A stretch of DNA of 64,000 nucleotides, from positions 310,001 through 374,000 of the forward strand of contig JABCZJ010000001.1 in NCBI GenBank assembly GCA_013289715.1, given 5' to 3'. The number at the start of each line of letters is the position of its first letter. Position 1 is the first letter of the stretch. Positions 43,293 through 53,050 of this stretch are shown one piece after another. A program made the position numbers and the translations under genes. The notes under the pieces were generated by a model. That model did no database searches. It was not told the origin of the DNA and saw only the letters and a list, made by a program, of their open reading frames with translations. The stretch comes from Acidobacteriota bacterium. Its GTDB lineage: Bacteria; Acidobacteriota; Terriglobia; Acidiferrales; UBA7541.

Positions 43293-43348
43293 AGCGGCGA
43301 AAGCCGCTCGCATTTTTGTGGCGCTTACGGCACGGCTGAAGCCGTGCC
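43293..43348. repeat. Paired short hairpins (REP-like)
   Basis: Two stem-loops in the gap between the aminotransferase and the dehydrogenase: AGCGGC-GAAA-GCCGCT (43293-43308) and GGCACGGC-TGAA-GCCGTGCC (43329-43348). The GAAA/TGAA-capped GC stems are in the style of dispersed repetitive elements of acidobacterial genomes. They may act as attenuation or RNA-stability elements between the two genes. Confidence 0.6.
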
Positions 43349-43401
43349 CTGACGAAGGACCTTGGCGCCGACGCTGCGAGTTCTTGGGAGATTTCCAATC
43401 G

Positions 43402-44424
43402 ATGGGTGTGGGGAAAAAGGTTGGGTTCGCGGTGGTGGGCCTGGGTACGATCGCGCAAGGATTTGTCCTGCCCAGCTTCGCGAAGTGCAAGAACGCAAAA
43501 CTCGTGGCGGTGGTGAGTCGAGATAAGGATAAGGCCGCGCGGGTGGGACGCAAATTCAAATCCAACGCGCACTACAGCAGCGAAGAGTATGCGGCGTGCC
43601 TCGCGAATCCTCAAGTAGATGCCGTTTTCGTGGCGACACCGAACGGCTTGCATGAGTCGTTCACGGTGCAGGCCGCGCAGGCCGGTAAACACGTGCTGTG
43701 CGAGAAACCTCTGGCTGCCACCGCGGAACAGGCCGCGCGAATGGTGGAAGCTTGCCGGCGAAATCGCGTGCTTTTGATGACCGCTTACCGGAAATATTTC
43801 GAGCCAAGCAGCCTTTTTTTGAAACAATTAATTCAGAGTGGCGAGCTGGGCCGGATTGACCTGATCCACACGGCGTTCAGTGAATTGTATTCGCCGGGCA
43901 AGTCGTTGGCGTGGCTGGTGGATTCGAATCTGGCGGGCGGCGGGCCGCTGATGGACTTGGGCGTGTATTGTGTGAACACTTCGCGCTGGCTAGTGGATGA
44001 AGATCCGGTGGAAGTGAGCGCGCAGAGCTGGGCGCGCGACACGGTCACGTTCTGGGACGTGGAGGAAGGGATTTCGTTCCGGTTGCAGTTCCCGAGCGGG
44101 CTGGTGGCGCAGGGGAGTGCGTCGTACGCCGCGGTTTTATCATCCTTTATATATGTGCAGGGGACGAAGGGCTGGGCGTCGCTGACTCCTGCATTTCCTT
44201 TTGACGAGGTGCGGCGGCTTACGGGAAAGATCGGCAAGCGCCCGATTGACCGGACGTTCCCGATCATGGACGAGTTCGGACTGGAGATAAAGGAGTTCGC
44301 TTCCGCGATTCAGAACCGGCGGCCGGTGGAAAGCGACGGCGTGCAGGGGCACCGGGATATGGTAATTCTTGAGTCAATTTATAACTCGGTGAGAAAACAG
44401 CGGCCGGTTGTCATAAACTACTGA
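43402..44424 (+). CDS. Gfo/Idh/MocA-family dehydrogenase
   Basis: A 340-aa NAD(P)-dependent sugar or cyclitol dehydrogenase from the ATG at 43402; the 39 codons upstream cover the REP-like hairpins and are not coding. The Rossmann loop is FAVVGLGTIAQGFVLP, then VDAVFVATPNGLHESF and the catalytic-Lys motif HVLCEKPLAAT. The C-terminal domain has LMDLGVYCVNTSRWL. The family includes inositol 2-dehydrogenase (IolG), glucose-fructose oxidoreductase and others. Its neighbours favour a cyclitol or amino-sugar substrate, with the dehydrogenase making the keto form used by the aminotransferase. Confidence 0.9.
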   Translation: MGVGKKVGFAVVGLGTIAQGFVLPSFAKCKNAKLVAVVSRDKDKAARVGRKFKSNAHYSSEEYAACLANPQVDAVFVATPNGLHESFTVQAAQAGKHVLCEKPLAATAEQAARMVEACRRNRVLLMTAYRKYFEPSSLFLKQLIQSGELGRIDLIHTAFSELYSPGKSLAWLVDSNLAGGGPLMDLGVYCVNTSRWLVDEDPVEVSAQSWARDTVTFWDVEEGISFRLQFPSGLVAQGSASYAAVLSSFIYVQGTKGWASLTPAFPFDEVRRLTGKIGKRPIDRTFPIMDEFGLEIKEFASAIQNRRPVESDGVQGHRDMVILESIYNSVRKQRPVVINY

Positions 44425-44426
44425 AG

Positions 44427-44477
44427 GCCCGGCAGCGCGCAGTGGCGCTTTGCAGACAAAGCAGCGCGGGCTTTTTT
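44427..44477 (+). terminator. Rho-independent terminator after the Gfo/Idh/MocA gene
   Basis: GCCCG (44427-44431) pairs with CGGGC (44467-44471) around an inner stem GCTTTG-CAGA-CAAAGC (44447-44462), followed by six T (44472-44477). It ends the aminotransferase-dehydrogenase transcript and is only 20 bp before the LacI-type gene. Confidence 0.65.
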
Positions 44478-44497
44478 GTGATACAAGGCTGATACGA

Positions 44498-45613
44498 ATG
44501 AGTGCCGTGAAAAAAGTGGGGCGTAAGAAATCGGGCAAGACGGCTAGCATTTACGACGTCGCGAAATTGTCGCGCGTCTCCGTGTTTACGGTTTCCGCCG
44601 TGGTGAATCACAAGAGCCACGTGGGCGAGAAGCTGCGGAAGCGAGTGGAAGCGGCGATTCGCAAGCTGAATTATCGGCCCAACTTGATTGCGCGGAGCCT
44701 GGCGAATCAGCGCACGCATACCATCGGAATGATTGTTCCGGATATCGCCAACCCTTTTTTTCCGATGGTGGTGCGCGGCGCCGAGGATGCCGCGCAGCGT
44801 CACGGATACAATCTGCTGCTGTGCAACAGTGACGACACGCTTGCGAAGGAAGAGAAATCGGTAGAGCTGCTGCTTTCGAAGCGCGTGGATGGAATTTTGC
44901 TGACGAAGGCCGCGGAGGATTTTCGGCCGTCGCTGCGGCAGATGATCAAAGAAGTTAACATTCCTTTTGTGCTGGTGATGCGCACGTATCCGAAGCTTAC
45001 CAAGGATGCAGTGATTACCGACGATTACCAGGGTGCGTACGACGCGGTATGCCATTTGGCGCGTTCCGGAAGGCGGCGGATCGGATTGATCGGCGGCCCG
45101 CGCAAGGTGAGCAACGCGCAAGCGCGCTGGGAGGGATTTCGCGACGCATTGAAAGCGGAAGGCCTGCCCTACGAACCGGAATTGGACATCGAAGGCGATT
45201 ACCGGATTGAGTCCGGATTTCGCGCGGGGCACGCGTTGCTCTCGCACCGGCCCGACGGCATTTATGTGGCGAACCACTTGATGACCGTGGGATTGCTGAA
45301 GGCGGCGGAAGAAATGGGCTTACGTTGCCCCGAAGATTTCGGCCTCGTGAGTTTTGACGACTATCCTTGGCTGGGAGTTTTTCGGCCGCGATTGACGACC
45401 GTGGAATTGCCCAAGCACCAGTTGGGGATTGAGGCCGCGGAGTTGCTGATCCGGCGCATTGCGGGAGATCGCAGCAAGGCCGTGGTGAAGAAGCTGCAGC
45501 CGGAATTGCGCATTCGCGAATCGTGCGGGTTTGCGCTGCATGTGTCGCGAGGGCAATCGCTAGAGCAAGAACCAGGCAACGCGAAGAGCGCTTTGGTTCG
45601 AGACTTGCGGTAG
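44498..45613 (+). CDS. LacI-family transcriptional regulator
   Basis: A 371-aa repressor from the ATG at 44498. Its N-terminus is basic (VKKVGRKKSGK), then a LacI HTH (SIYDVAKLSRVSVFTVSAVV), the YRPNLIARSLANQ hinge helix, and a periplasmic-binding-protein-like effector domain (HTIGMIVPDIANPFFPMVV through GLVSFDDYPWLGVF). It likely controls the cyclitol genes on both sides in response to a sugar or cyclitol. I could not find a palindromic operator by eye. Confidence 0.9.
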   Translation: MSAVKKVGRKKSGKTASIYDVAKLSRVSVFTVSAVVNHKSHVGEKLRKRVEAAIRKLNYRPNLIARSLANQRTHTIGMIVPDIANPFFPMVVRGAEDAAQRHGYNLLLCNSDDTLAKEEKSVELLLSKRVDGILLTKAAEDFRPSLRQMIKEVNIPFVLVMRTYPKLTKDAVITDDYQGAYDAVCHLARSGRRRIGLIGGPRKVSNAQARWEGFRDALKAEGLPYEPELDIEGDYRIESGFRAGHALLSHRPDGIYVANHLMTVGLLKAAEEMGLRCPEDFGLVSFDDYPWLGVFRPRLTTVELPKHQLGIEAAELLIRRIAGDRSKAVVKKLQPELRIRESCGFALHVSRGQSLEQEPGNAKSALVRDLR

Positions 45614-45636
45614 CACGCTTTTGCGTGTGCCGCCGT

Positions 45637-47019
45637 TTACGTTTCGCTAAAGTCTATTAATTTTGGCCTGCGTGTGAATCCCCGTGTTTTGTAACCGCCG
45701 TAGAGAATTCCTACCGCCAGCCACGCCAGGCCGGCATATTTCGTCCAGGTTTGCAGGCTGAGCAGCAGAAGCAAGCAGAAAACGAAGCCGAAGCCGGGCA
45801 CGAAGGCGTCTACAAAGAAATTGCGGTGCCCGAGCGCTTCGCGCGAAAACCAGAAATGGCGGAAGGCCGCGAGATTCACGCCCATGAAGGCGAGTAGCGC
45901 GCCGAAAGTGACGATTTCGGCGGCGTGCTCCCACGGAATGGTGATCACGCCGATATAGGCGAGGACACCGACGATCCAGACGTTGTAAGCGGGATTGCTT
46001 TTCTTCGGGCTGAGATAGCCGAATATTTTTTTCGGCAGAACATCGTCGCGACCCATGCTGTAGAGCAGGCGCGACGCGCCGACGTGCCCGGCAAGTCCGC
46101 AGGCGATGCTGGAAACGAGCAGCATCACGCCGTACGCGGCAAAGAGCGCGGGGCCGCTCGCCATGCGCGCGACGTCCATGAATGCGGTTTCCGGATTTTG
46201 CAGGGTGGTGTAGTCCGGCCAGACGCGCTGGGCGAGATAAACTTGCAGACCGCTGAAAAGTCCGGTGAAGATAACGACGAGGACGGAGGCGAGCAGGACG
46301 TTGCGTTTGGGATTGTGAACTTCTTCGGCGAGGATGGAGACGCCGTCGAAGCCGATGAACACGAGCGCGGCGAGCGAAGTGCCAGCGGCGACGGCGCGCA
46401 GATTGAATGTGGCCGGATTGTAAATCGGGTGCAGGGAAAACAGCCCGGTGAAGTGCTGGTGCAACACGATGAAGCGGAAGGATTCGACCAGGAACACGGT
46501 GGTGACCAGCAGCATGAAGCCGAGCAGGACTTCGTTCGTGCGCGCGGTGAATTTAATTCCCTGCACCGTGAGGATGGTGATGAAGCCGACGGTGACGGCG
46601 GCCAAAATTGCGAAGGGTACGCGCGGCGTCATGCGTTGAATGGCGAGCACGGCATAAAGAGCGTTCTGGATGGGCTGAAAGAGATATTCCAGAAACATAG
46701 CCCAGCCGACTACAAATCCGAAGTGCGGGTTCAGTTCCCTGCTTATGTAAGTGTAAACGGAACCCGCTGAGGGATAGACACTGGCCATGCGGCCGAAGCT
46801 GACGGCGGTGACGGACATCGCGACCATCGCGAGCAGAAGAGTCGCTACCGTGTGGCCGTGAGACAGAACCTGGCCTTCACCGAAGAGCGGGACGGCGGCG
46901 ATGGGCGAAGTAAGAATGATGCCGTAATAGATCAGGTCCCAGAGGCTTAGCGCGCGCTTGAGATGGGGTTTCCTGGGTGTTGCTGCCTGCGCTGAGCCTG
47001 TGGCTACGGATGTTTCCAC
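45637..47019 (-). CDS. APC-superfamily permease
   Basis: A 460-aa protein with about 12 helices: GIILTSPIAAVPLFGEGQ, VYPSAGSVYTYISRELNPHF and FIGFDGVSILAEEVHNPKR are hallmark APC segments. The family mostly moves amino acids with protons or sodium, but the location between a LacI regulator and iolD/iolB makes an amine-bearing cyclitol or related solute possible. It lies 90 bp downstream of iolD and on the same strand, so it probably belongs to the iolB-iolD transcript. Confidence 0.88.
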   Translation of the reverse strand: METSVATGSAQAATPRKPHLKRALSLWDLIYYGIILTSPIAAVPLFGEGQVLSHGHTVATLLLAMVAMSVTAVSFGRMASVYPSAGSVYTYISRELNPHFGFVVGWAMFLEYLFQPIQNALYAVLAIQRMTPRVPFAILAAVTVGFITILTVQGIKFTARTNEVLLGFMLLVTTVFLVESFRFIVLHQHFTGLFSLHPIYNPATFNLRAVAAGTSLAALVFIGFDGVSILAEEVHNPKRNVLLASVLVVIFTGLFSGLQVYLAQRVWPDYTTLQNPETAFMDVARMASGPALFAAYGVMLLVSSIACGLAGHVGASRLLYSMGRDDVLPKKIFGYLSPKKSNPAYNVWIVGVLAYIGVITIPWEHAAEIVTFGALLAFMGVNLAAFRHFWFSREALGHRNFFVDAFVPGFGFVFCLLLLLSLQTWTKYAGLAWLAVGILYGGYKTRGFTRRPKLIDFSET

Positions 47020-47109
47020 CCTTACCTCGCTGTGCCCCGAATTTCAAAGGAAACTTCTGCAACGGCTAAGCGAATACGAATGCGGTGAAACTTTTCGCCA
47101 AGCGAGAGG

Positions 47110-48963
47110 CTAAAAGAAAAAGCGCTCTTTCTTGCATATTTCCTCATAGCTGCGGCGCGCAGCTTTCACGGCGTCGCGCTCGGAAACTTCGGCGATGGGC
47201 ACATCCCACCAGGATTCGTAGCCGGGAACTCTTTGGTCGTAGGAAGTTTCGATGACGATTACCGACGTGCGGCGCTGCTCGCGGGCAGCGGCCAAGGCGG
47301 CTTGCAGCTCGTCCGCGGTCTTCGCGCGAGCGATCCATGCGCCCAGGCTCGCGGCATTGGCCGCGAAATCCACGGGCAGCACGTCGCCATCATATTTGTC
47401 GCCGCGACGATAACGATAGTTCGTTCCCATGCCTTCGTTGCCGCAGGCACGGCTGAGGCCGCCGATGCTGGAGAAGCCGTGATTATCGAGGAGAACGATA
47501 TTGATTTTGAAGCCTTCCTGAAGTGAGGTGACGATTTCCTGTGCCATCATCAGGTAGGAGCCGTCGCCGACGAGAACATACACTTCGCGCGCGGGATCGG
47601 CCATTTTCGCGCCGAGCCCGCCGGCAATTTCGTAGCCCATGCAGGAAAAACCGTATTCCATGTGATACCCGCCGGGTTGGCGCGTGCGCCAGAGCTTGTG
47701 TAGGTCTCCGGGCAGGCTGCCGGCCGCGCAGATGACGATATCCGACGGCTTCGTGAAATTATTTATGATGCCGATGACTTCGCCCTGCGTGATCGGCGGG
47801 GATTGGTGAATTCCGTAGATGCGGTCCACTTCATTTTCCCAGCGGGTCCGGAAATCGTTGATTTGGGCGCGATAGCTTTCTGCAACGGAGAAGTTGTCGA
47901 GAATTTGCTGCAATTCTGTGATGGTCAGGCGCGCGTCGCCGGTGAGCGGCAGGGCAGCGTGTTTGTAGGCGTCGAATTCCGTCACATTAATATTGATGAA
48001 GCGCACAGCAGGATTCTGGAACGCGGTTTTTGACGCACTGGTGAAATCGCTATAGCGCGTACCGATGCCCAGGATCAGGTCGGCTTCGCGCGCGATGATA
48101 TTCGCGCCCGGCGTGCCGGTGACTCCCACGGCGCCGAGCTGTTGCGGATGGTCGAAGGCCAGCGAACCTTTGCCTGCTTGCGTTTCGCAGACTGGGATGC
48201 CCGTCGATTGCGCGAACTGCGCGAGAGCTTCGGAGGCTTGCGAATAGACGACTCCTCCACCGGCCACGATCAGCGGATTCTTCGCGGCACGAATCCATTC
48301 TGCGGCACGCTGCAGGAGTCCCTGGTCGCAGCGATTGCGAGGAATCAGCCATACTTTCTTGGCGAAAAACTTTTCCGGGTAATCGAACGCTTCCGCCTGG
48401 ACATCCTGGGGGAAGGCGATCGTGACGGCTCCGGTTTCCGCGGGAGAAGTGAGGACGCGCATGGCTTCGGGAAGCGAGGTCAGTAATTGCTCGGGACGCT
48501 GGATACGATCCCAGTAGCGCGAGACGGGCCTGAAGCAATCGTTGACGGAAATATCCTGGGTGGACGGCGATTCGAGCTGCTGCAACACAGGAGCGACGTT
48601 ACGACGCGCAAAAATATCGCCGGGGAGCAACAATACGGGCAAACGGTTTACGGTGGCGGTCGCCGCACCGGTGATCATGTTGGTTGCGCCTGGTCCGATG
48701 GATGAAGTGCAGACCAGCGCGCGCATGCGGAAACTTGTTTTGGCGAAAGCCGTGGCGGCGTGGACCATGGCTTGTTCGTTGCGGAACAGGTAGTAGCGCA
48801 AACCAGGATCCTGCTCGAGCGCTTGGCCGAGGCCAGCGACGTTGCCGTGGCCGAATATCCCCAGGCAGCCTGCAAAGAAACGGAATTGCTTGCCGTCGCG
48901 CTCGGTGTACTGGTTCTTGAGGAACGCGATGGTAGCTTGCGCCGCGGTGAGACGAACCGTCAT
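47110..48963 (-). CDS. iolD: 3D-(3,5/4)-trihydroxycyclohexane-1,2-dione hydrolase IolD
   Basis: A 617-aa thiamine-diphosphate enzyme that opens the ring of the inositol intermediate to 5-deoxy-glucuronate. N-terminal domain: RLTAAQATIAFLKNQYTERD and the FRNEQAMVHAATAFAK catalytic Glu region. Central domain: LPVLLLPGDIFARR. C-terminal TPP site: YVLVGDGSYLMMAQE (GDG) and LLDNHGFSSIGGL. The length and the early DGKQFRFFAG segment are IolD-specific, as opposed to acetolactate synthase. iolB is upstream on the same strand. Confidence 0.93.
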   Translation of the reverse strand: MTVRLTAAQATIAFLKNQYTERDGKQFRFFAGCLGIFGHGNVAGLGQALEQDPGLRYYLFRNEQAMVHAATAFAKTSFRMRALVCTSSIGPGATNMITGAATATVNRLPVLLLPGDIFARRNVAPVLQQLESPSTQDISVNDCFRPVSRYWDRIQRPEQLLTSLPEAMRVLTSPAETGAVTIAFPQDVQAEAFDYPEKFFAKKVWLIPRNRCDQGLLQRAAEWIRAAKNPLIVAGGGVVYSQASEALAQFAQSTGIPVCETQAGKGSLAFDHPQQLGAVGVTGTPGANIIAREADLILGIGTRYSDFTSASKTAFQNPAVRFININVTEFDAYKHAALPLTGDARLTITELQQILDNFSVAESYRAQINDFRTRWENEVDRIYGIHQSPPITQGEVIGIINNFTKPSDIVICAAGSLPGDLHKLWRTRQPGGYHMEYGFSCMGYEIAGGLGAKMADPAREVYVLVGDGSYLMMAQEIVTSLQEGFKINIVLLDNHGFSSIGGLSRACGNEGMGTNYRYRRGDKYDGDVLPVDFAANAASLGAWIARAKTADELQAALAAAREQRRTSVIVIETSYDQRVPGYESWWDVPIAEVSERDAVKAARRSYEEICKKERFFF

Positions 48964-49310
48964 CAGGCGATGCCCCTTCGGAGTGATGTCGCGCCCCAGA
49001 CTTGCTTACGGCACGATTCTCGCGCTTGCGGGAAAGAAAGGAAAGGCTGGGGCGCGGAGATTTCGTGGAGTACACCCGGGAGCGGACCGCGCGGCGGCTC
49101 GGCAGCCGTAGACAAAAGACAAATGGACGATCGATTCGCGGCGCATAAGGAGCGAATCCTGCGACTGAATTCTAAGCGATTATATTGCGCGGCAGGTGGC
49201 GAAAGCCGGCAAAGACAATCGCCCGCCCGCGGAATCTCTGTCGCTTGCTGGGTGGGTTTGCCATCGCTCCGGCCGCAGGACGTCCGCATGGGTTTCCTTT
49301 TCCGGCGCGA
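48964..49310. other. Gap between iolB and iolD
   Basis: 347 bp with no supportable gene on either strand. It separates two genes of the same pathway on the same strand, so it may hold an iolD promoter, but I see no clear -35/-10 pair. AT-rich TAAGCGATTATATTG at about 49173-49187 is the most promoter-like patch. Confidence 0.35.
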
Positions 49311-50159
49311 CTATTCCCTCACGAGAGGCAAGCGAGGGTCGGTGTCCTTCCAAGTGGAACGGATCCAGACATGTTGGGGATCCTCGGTGACGGCCAAAGC
49401 GCGAGCGGAGCCAGCAAGAAAATTCAGATAGTACACGTCGTAGCCCGGCCCGGCGACCACCGGATGAAAGCCACTGTGCACCAGCACGGTATCGCCATCT
49501 TTCACTTTTAGCGTCTGATCGGCGCCGTGTTTGCCGGAATAGAGGTGCTGCATGGCGAATCCATCCGGTTCGCGAAGGCGATAGTAATAGATCTCATCCA
49601 AATCCACTTCGGCAGGCGGATTGTGCACATCGTGCTTGTGCGGAGGATAGCTCGACCAATTTCCGCCAGGCGTATAAACTTCAATTACCATGAGCTTATC
49701 CGCTGGAAAAGCGGGAGTGATGATGTCCACAATTTGGCGCGACGCGTTTCCGCCGCCACGCAGCCCGCTCACGACGTCGCTCGGCGCAATTAATTTAGGC
49801 TGCAGGCGGGCTTCGGACGGTGCGCGGCATTCCGCGATTTCACACGTTGTCTGCGCCGTGAAAACTGCCTGATTTCCGCTGGGCAGATACAGCGCGTACG
49901 GCAAACCGTCGAAAACATTTTTGCGCTTTCCGATTCGCGTGGCGCCCTGGCCCCAATCCACCTGGCAATTTCCGCCTAGTAAGACAAACGCTGCTTCCTC
50001 GTGCTCGGTGCGCGCGCGATAGACGTCACCCGGCTGCAAACGGCGGACAAACAGACTCATCCATTCCCATCCGGCTTGCTGGCGAGGCAAGGACAGGAGC
50101 TCACCCGCGGCTTGCTCCGGCAAGCTTTCGGAATGCAAGAGAAAGCTAGTCTCGCTCAA
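49311..50159 (-). CDS. iolB: 5-deoxy-glucuronate isomerase IolB
   Basis: A ~282-aa bicupin that isomerises 5-deoxy-glucuronate, the product of IolD. Visible are [40 protein letters not shown] with the metal-binding His and Glu, [19 protein letters not shown] and [18 protein letters not shown] prefer the TTG at 50159, which has GGAGG 7 bp upstream; a GTG at 50186 would add nine residues. It is divergent from the semialdehyde dehydrogenase gene, with a 150-bp control region between. Confidence 0.93.
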   Translation of the reverse strand: MSETSFLLHSESLPEQAAGELLSLPRQQAGWEWMSLFVRRLQPGDVYRARTEHEEAAFVLLGGNCQVDWGQGATRIGKRKNVFDGLPYALYLPSGNQAVFTAQTTCEIAECRAPSEARLQPKLIAPSDVVSGLRGGGNASRQIVDIITPAFPADKLMVIEVYTPGGNWSSYPPHKHDVHNPPAEVDLDEIYYYRLREPDGFAMQHLYSGKHGADQTLKVKDGDTVLVHSGFHPVVAGPGYDVYYLNFLAGSARALAVTEDPQHVWIRSTWKDTDPRLPLVRE

Positions 50160-50308
50160 GTTTTCGCCTCCGCTGCGCGCAGCCACTCAAGATGCCCCTC
50201 GGGCATTGTATTTGTCTAACCGCTTTGAGACTATGGCAAAGGAACGCCCGGATGTCAATTGTGAGCATGATTGGGCCGGGCGTCGAGCACGAGGGAGGGG
50301 CTTTTACC

Positions 50309-51784
50309 ATGGCCAACGTTCGCAGGCTGCAACAATACTACGGGGGAGAATGGAGTGGGAACAAGTCGGCGGAATACCGCGAGGTGATGAATCCGGCGAC
50401 GGGAGAGGCTCTGGCGCGCGCGCCGGTCGCTTCGAAGGAAGACGTGAATGCTGCGGTCGCGGCCGCGGCAGCCGCTTACCCGGCGTGGCGACGCACCCCT
50501 CCCGAAGACCGCATCCAGTATTTGTTCAAGCTCAAGCAGTTGCTGGAAGATCACGTCGAGGAACTGGCGCAGATCTGCACGCAGGAAAACGGAAAGACAG
50601 TGGGAGAATCACGCGCCGAGTTACGGCGAGCCATTGAGAACGTGGAAGTCGCGTGCGGGATCCCGACTTTGATGCAGGGGTACAACCTGGAGGACGTGGC
50701 TTCCGGTATTGACGAAATGATGATCCGGCAGCCGCTGGGCGTGACGGCGGCAATCACTCCGTTTAATTTTCCGGCGATGATTCCCTTCTGGTTTCTGCCT
50801 TACGCGATTGCCTGCGGCAATACATTCATCCTGAAAGCTTCGGAGAAAGTTCCGCTGACGATGCAGCGCGCCTTCGAGTTGATGGAAGCATTGAAATTGC
50901 CGCCAGGAGTGTTGAACCTGATTCACGGCGACAAGGTGGCGGTGGACGCGCTGCTGGAACATCCCGAAGTGCGGGCGATCAGTTTTGTAGGCTCGTCACC
51001 GGTGGCGAAATATATTTACGCGCAGGCGGCCAAATACGGAAAGAGAGTGCAGTGCCAGGGCGGCGCGAAAAATCACGTACTGATTCTGCCGGACGCGGAC
51101 CTCGAGACCACCACGCGCATCGTGAGCGACAGCGCGTTCGGTTGCGCGGGGCAGCGCTGCCTAGCTGTTTCGGTTGCGGTGACGGTGGGTGATGCGCGCA
51201 ACGAGTTCACGCAGGAAATCGCGCAGGTCGCCAGTGCGATTCGAGTGGGCAACGGACTGGATAAAGATGTGCAGATGGGTCCGGTGATTACCGCGGACAG
51301 CAAAAAAAGGATTGAGGGGTTGATCGCGGCGGGTGTGAGCGATGGTGCCAAAGTGTTGCTCGATGGCCGCGCGGGAAACGCCGCGACGTCCGCTGGCAAT
51401 TTCCTGAAGCCGACGCTGCTCGATGGCGTACCCGCTGCCAGCGCGCTTACGACGACCGAAATCTTCGGACCGGTGCTGAGCCTAGTCCATGCGAATACGT
51501 TGCAAGAAGGGATCGAGACGCTTTCGCGTAGCCCATTTGGAAATATGGCTTCGATTTTTACGAGCAGCGGCGCGGCGGCTAGGAAATTCCGCTACGAGGT
51601 GCCGGCCGGCAACATCGGAATTAACATTGGAGTGGCCGCGCCGATGGCTTATTTTCCGTTCAGCGGCTGGCGCGATAGTTTTCTGGGCGTGCTGCACGGG
51701 CAGGGACGCGATGCCGTCGAATTCTACACAGATAAGAAAGTTGTGGTGGAGCGCTGGCCGAAGGAATGGTCGCGAAAGTTTTGA
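50309..51784 (+). CDS. iolA: CoA-acylating methylmalonate-/malonate-semialdehyde dehydrogenase
   Basis: A 491-aa aldehyde dehydrogenase from the ATG at 50309 (GAGGGAGGGG upstream). Family-specific features are [55 protein letters not shown] and the catalytic Cys in [15 protein letters not shown] in place of the catalytic-Glu GGK-x-P loop marks the CoA-dependent MMSDH subfamily. In inositol breakdown it converts malonate semialdehyde to acetyl-CoA; the same enzyme serves valine breakdown (MmsA). The context favours the IolA role. Confidence 0.93.
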   Translation: MANVRRLQQYYGGEWSGNKSAEYREVMNPATGEALARAPVASKEDVNAAVAAAAAAYPAWRRTPPEDRIQYLFKLKQLLEDHVEELAQICTQENGKTVGESRAELRRAIENVEVACGIPTLMQGYNLEDVASGIDEMMIRQPLGVTAAITPFNFPAMIPFWFLPYAIACGNTFILKASEKVPLTMQRAFELMEALKLPPGVLNLIHGDKVAVDALLEHPEVRAISFVGSSPVAKYIYAQAAKYGKRVQCQGGAKNHVLILPDADLETTTRIVSDSAFGCAGQRCLAVSVAVTVGDARNEFTQEIAQVASAIRVGNGLDKDVQMGPVITADSKKRIEGLIAAGVSDGAKVLLDGRAGNAATSAGNFLKPTLLDGVPAASALTTTEIFGPVLSLVHANTLQEGIETLSRSPFGNMASIFTSSGAAARKFRYEVPAGNIGINIGVAAPMAYFPFSGWRDSFLGVLHGQGRDAVEFYTDKKVVVERWPKEWSRKF

Positions 51785-51820
51785 GCCCGCCGAAGCGACT
51801 GCAGCGCTCAAGCGTTCGAT

Positions 51821-53026
51821 TCATTCCGCAGAATCCGGCGGAACAACCGTCGGGGTGCCGAGAATCCGGATCGTTCCGGCTGCCAGCACCGAGCTGGGCT
51901 GAACGGCCGATGTTTCGCTGGCGATAAAGGACCAAGTCTCGTTAGGAACGCGCAGAAATGCTGTGACAACGAGCGGATCGAACAGAGTTCCCGAGCCGCG
52001 TTCGATTACGTCGCGCGCTGCCTGCAGCGGAAGAGCCGCGCGATACGGCCGATCGGAAGTCATCGCGTCGAGCGTATCCGCGACAGCAAAAATCCTGGCA
52101 CTGAATGGAATTTCTTCCGCGCGCAACCCCTGCGGATAACCCGAGCCATCGAAGCGTTCGTGATGCGTGAGCACAATCTCCGCGGCGCCCGCCAAAAATG
52201 AAATGCTTTTCACCAGCTCGTAGCCGATTCTGGCGTGACGCCGCATGATCTCCCATTCCGATTCCGTCAGCGGACCAGGCTTGAGCAGCACGCGGTCGGG
52301 AGTCGCCAGCTTGCCGATATCGTGCAGCCAGGCGCCCATGGCGATGCTTCTAATTTCTTGTTCCAGTCCGCCGATGGATTTTGCGAGTTCCATGGAGTAG
52401 AGGAAAACGCGGCGCGAGTGCCCGGCCGTAGGACTGTCACGCAGGTCGATGGCCGCGCCGAGAGCTTCCAGCGTGTCTTCGTAACTGCGCTCGGTCTGCT
52501 GCAGCGCGGCGCGCAATTGCTGCGTGCGTTCAGAAACCATTTCCTCGAGGTGCAAGCGGTATTCCTGCACTTCGCGCTCGAGTTTTTTCTTCTGTAGGGC
52601 GCGATGAAGGCTGCCGAGCACGACATCGACGTCGAAGGGCTTCAGCAAATAGTCGTCGGCTCCCAATTGCATGGCGCGCACGCCGACGCGCGTTTCGTCT
52701 TCGCCCGTGACCATCAGGAAAGCCAGCTGAGGATAGCGTTCGCGAACTTCAATCAGAAGATCCATGCCAGAGATGCCGGGCATGCGCAGATCCGAGATCA
52801 CGACATCGGTCGGATGGCTTTCAAGGATGCGAAGCGCTTCTTCGCCGCAGGCTGCGGTGCGGCATAGGAAATCCGCCTGCGTGAGCATCACCGACAAGAT
52901 CTTGCGCAGTGCGGGATCGTCGTCCACAATCAACACGCGAACGGTCGGTGCGGGCGCCAATACGCTCGAGGGCACGTTGGCGTTGCCGGATTTTTCGGCG
53001 ACCACGGAATGGGGAGTGACGGTCAT
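51821..53026 (-). CDS. Response regulator with HD-GYP domain (cyclic-di-GMP phosphodiesterase)
   Basis: A 401-aa protein: an N-terminal 25-residue leader, a receiver domain (VRVLIVDDDPALRKIL, phospho-Asp79 in VISDLRMPG), a coiled-coil (QKKKLEREVQEYRLHLEEMV), then an HD-GYP domain with AWLHDIGKLATPD and HHERFDGSGYPQGL. HD-GYP enzymes hydrolyse cyclic-di-GMP. The RpfG-type layout suggests control by a kinase, and a hybrid kinase is encoded two genes upstream. It is 24 bp downstream of the REC-PilZ gene. Confidence 0.93.
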   Translation of the reverse strand: MTVTPHSVVAEKSGNANVPSSVLAPAPTVRVLIVDDDPALRKILSVMLTQADFLCRTAACGEEALRILESHPTDVVISDLRMPGISGMDLLIEVRERYPQLAFLMVTGEDETRVGVRAMQLGADDYLLKPFDVDVVLGSLHRALQKKKLEREVQEYRLHLEEMVSERTQQLRAALQQTERSYEDTLEALGAAIDLRDSPTAGHSRRVFLYSMELAKSIGGLEQEIRSIAMGAWLHDIGKLATPDRVLLKPGPLTESEWEIMRRHARIGYELVKSISFLAGAAEIVLTHHERFDGSGYPQGLRAEEIPFSARIFAVADTLDAMTSDRPYRAALPLQAARDVIERGSGTLFDPLVVTAFLRVPNETWSFIASETSAVQPSSVLAAGTIRILGTPTVVPPDSAE

Positions 53027-53050
53027 GTTGGCTGCGTGTTACATATCCCG

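Noticed and set aside
45925..46770. Plus-strand open frame of 281 codons over the APC permease
   Set aside because: Acidic low-complexity translation (many E, D, G, Q), the typical antisense shadow of a membrane protein.
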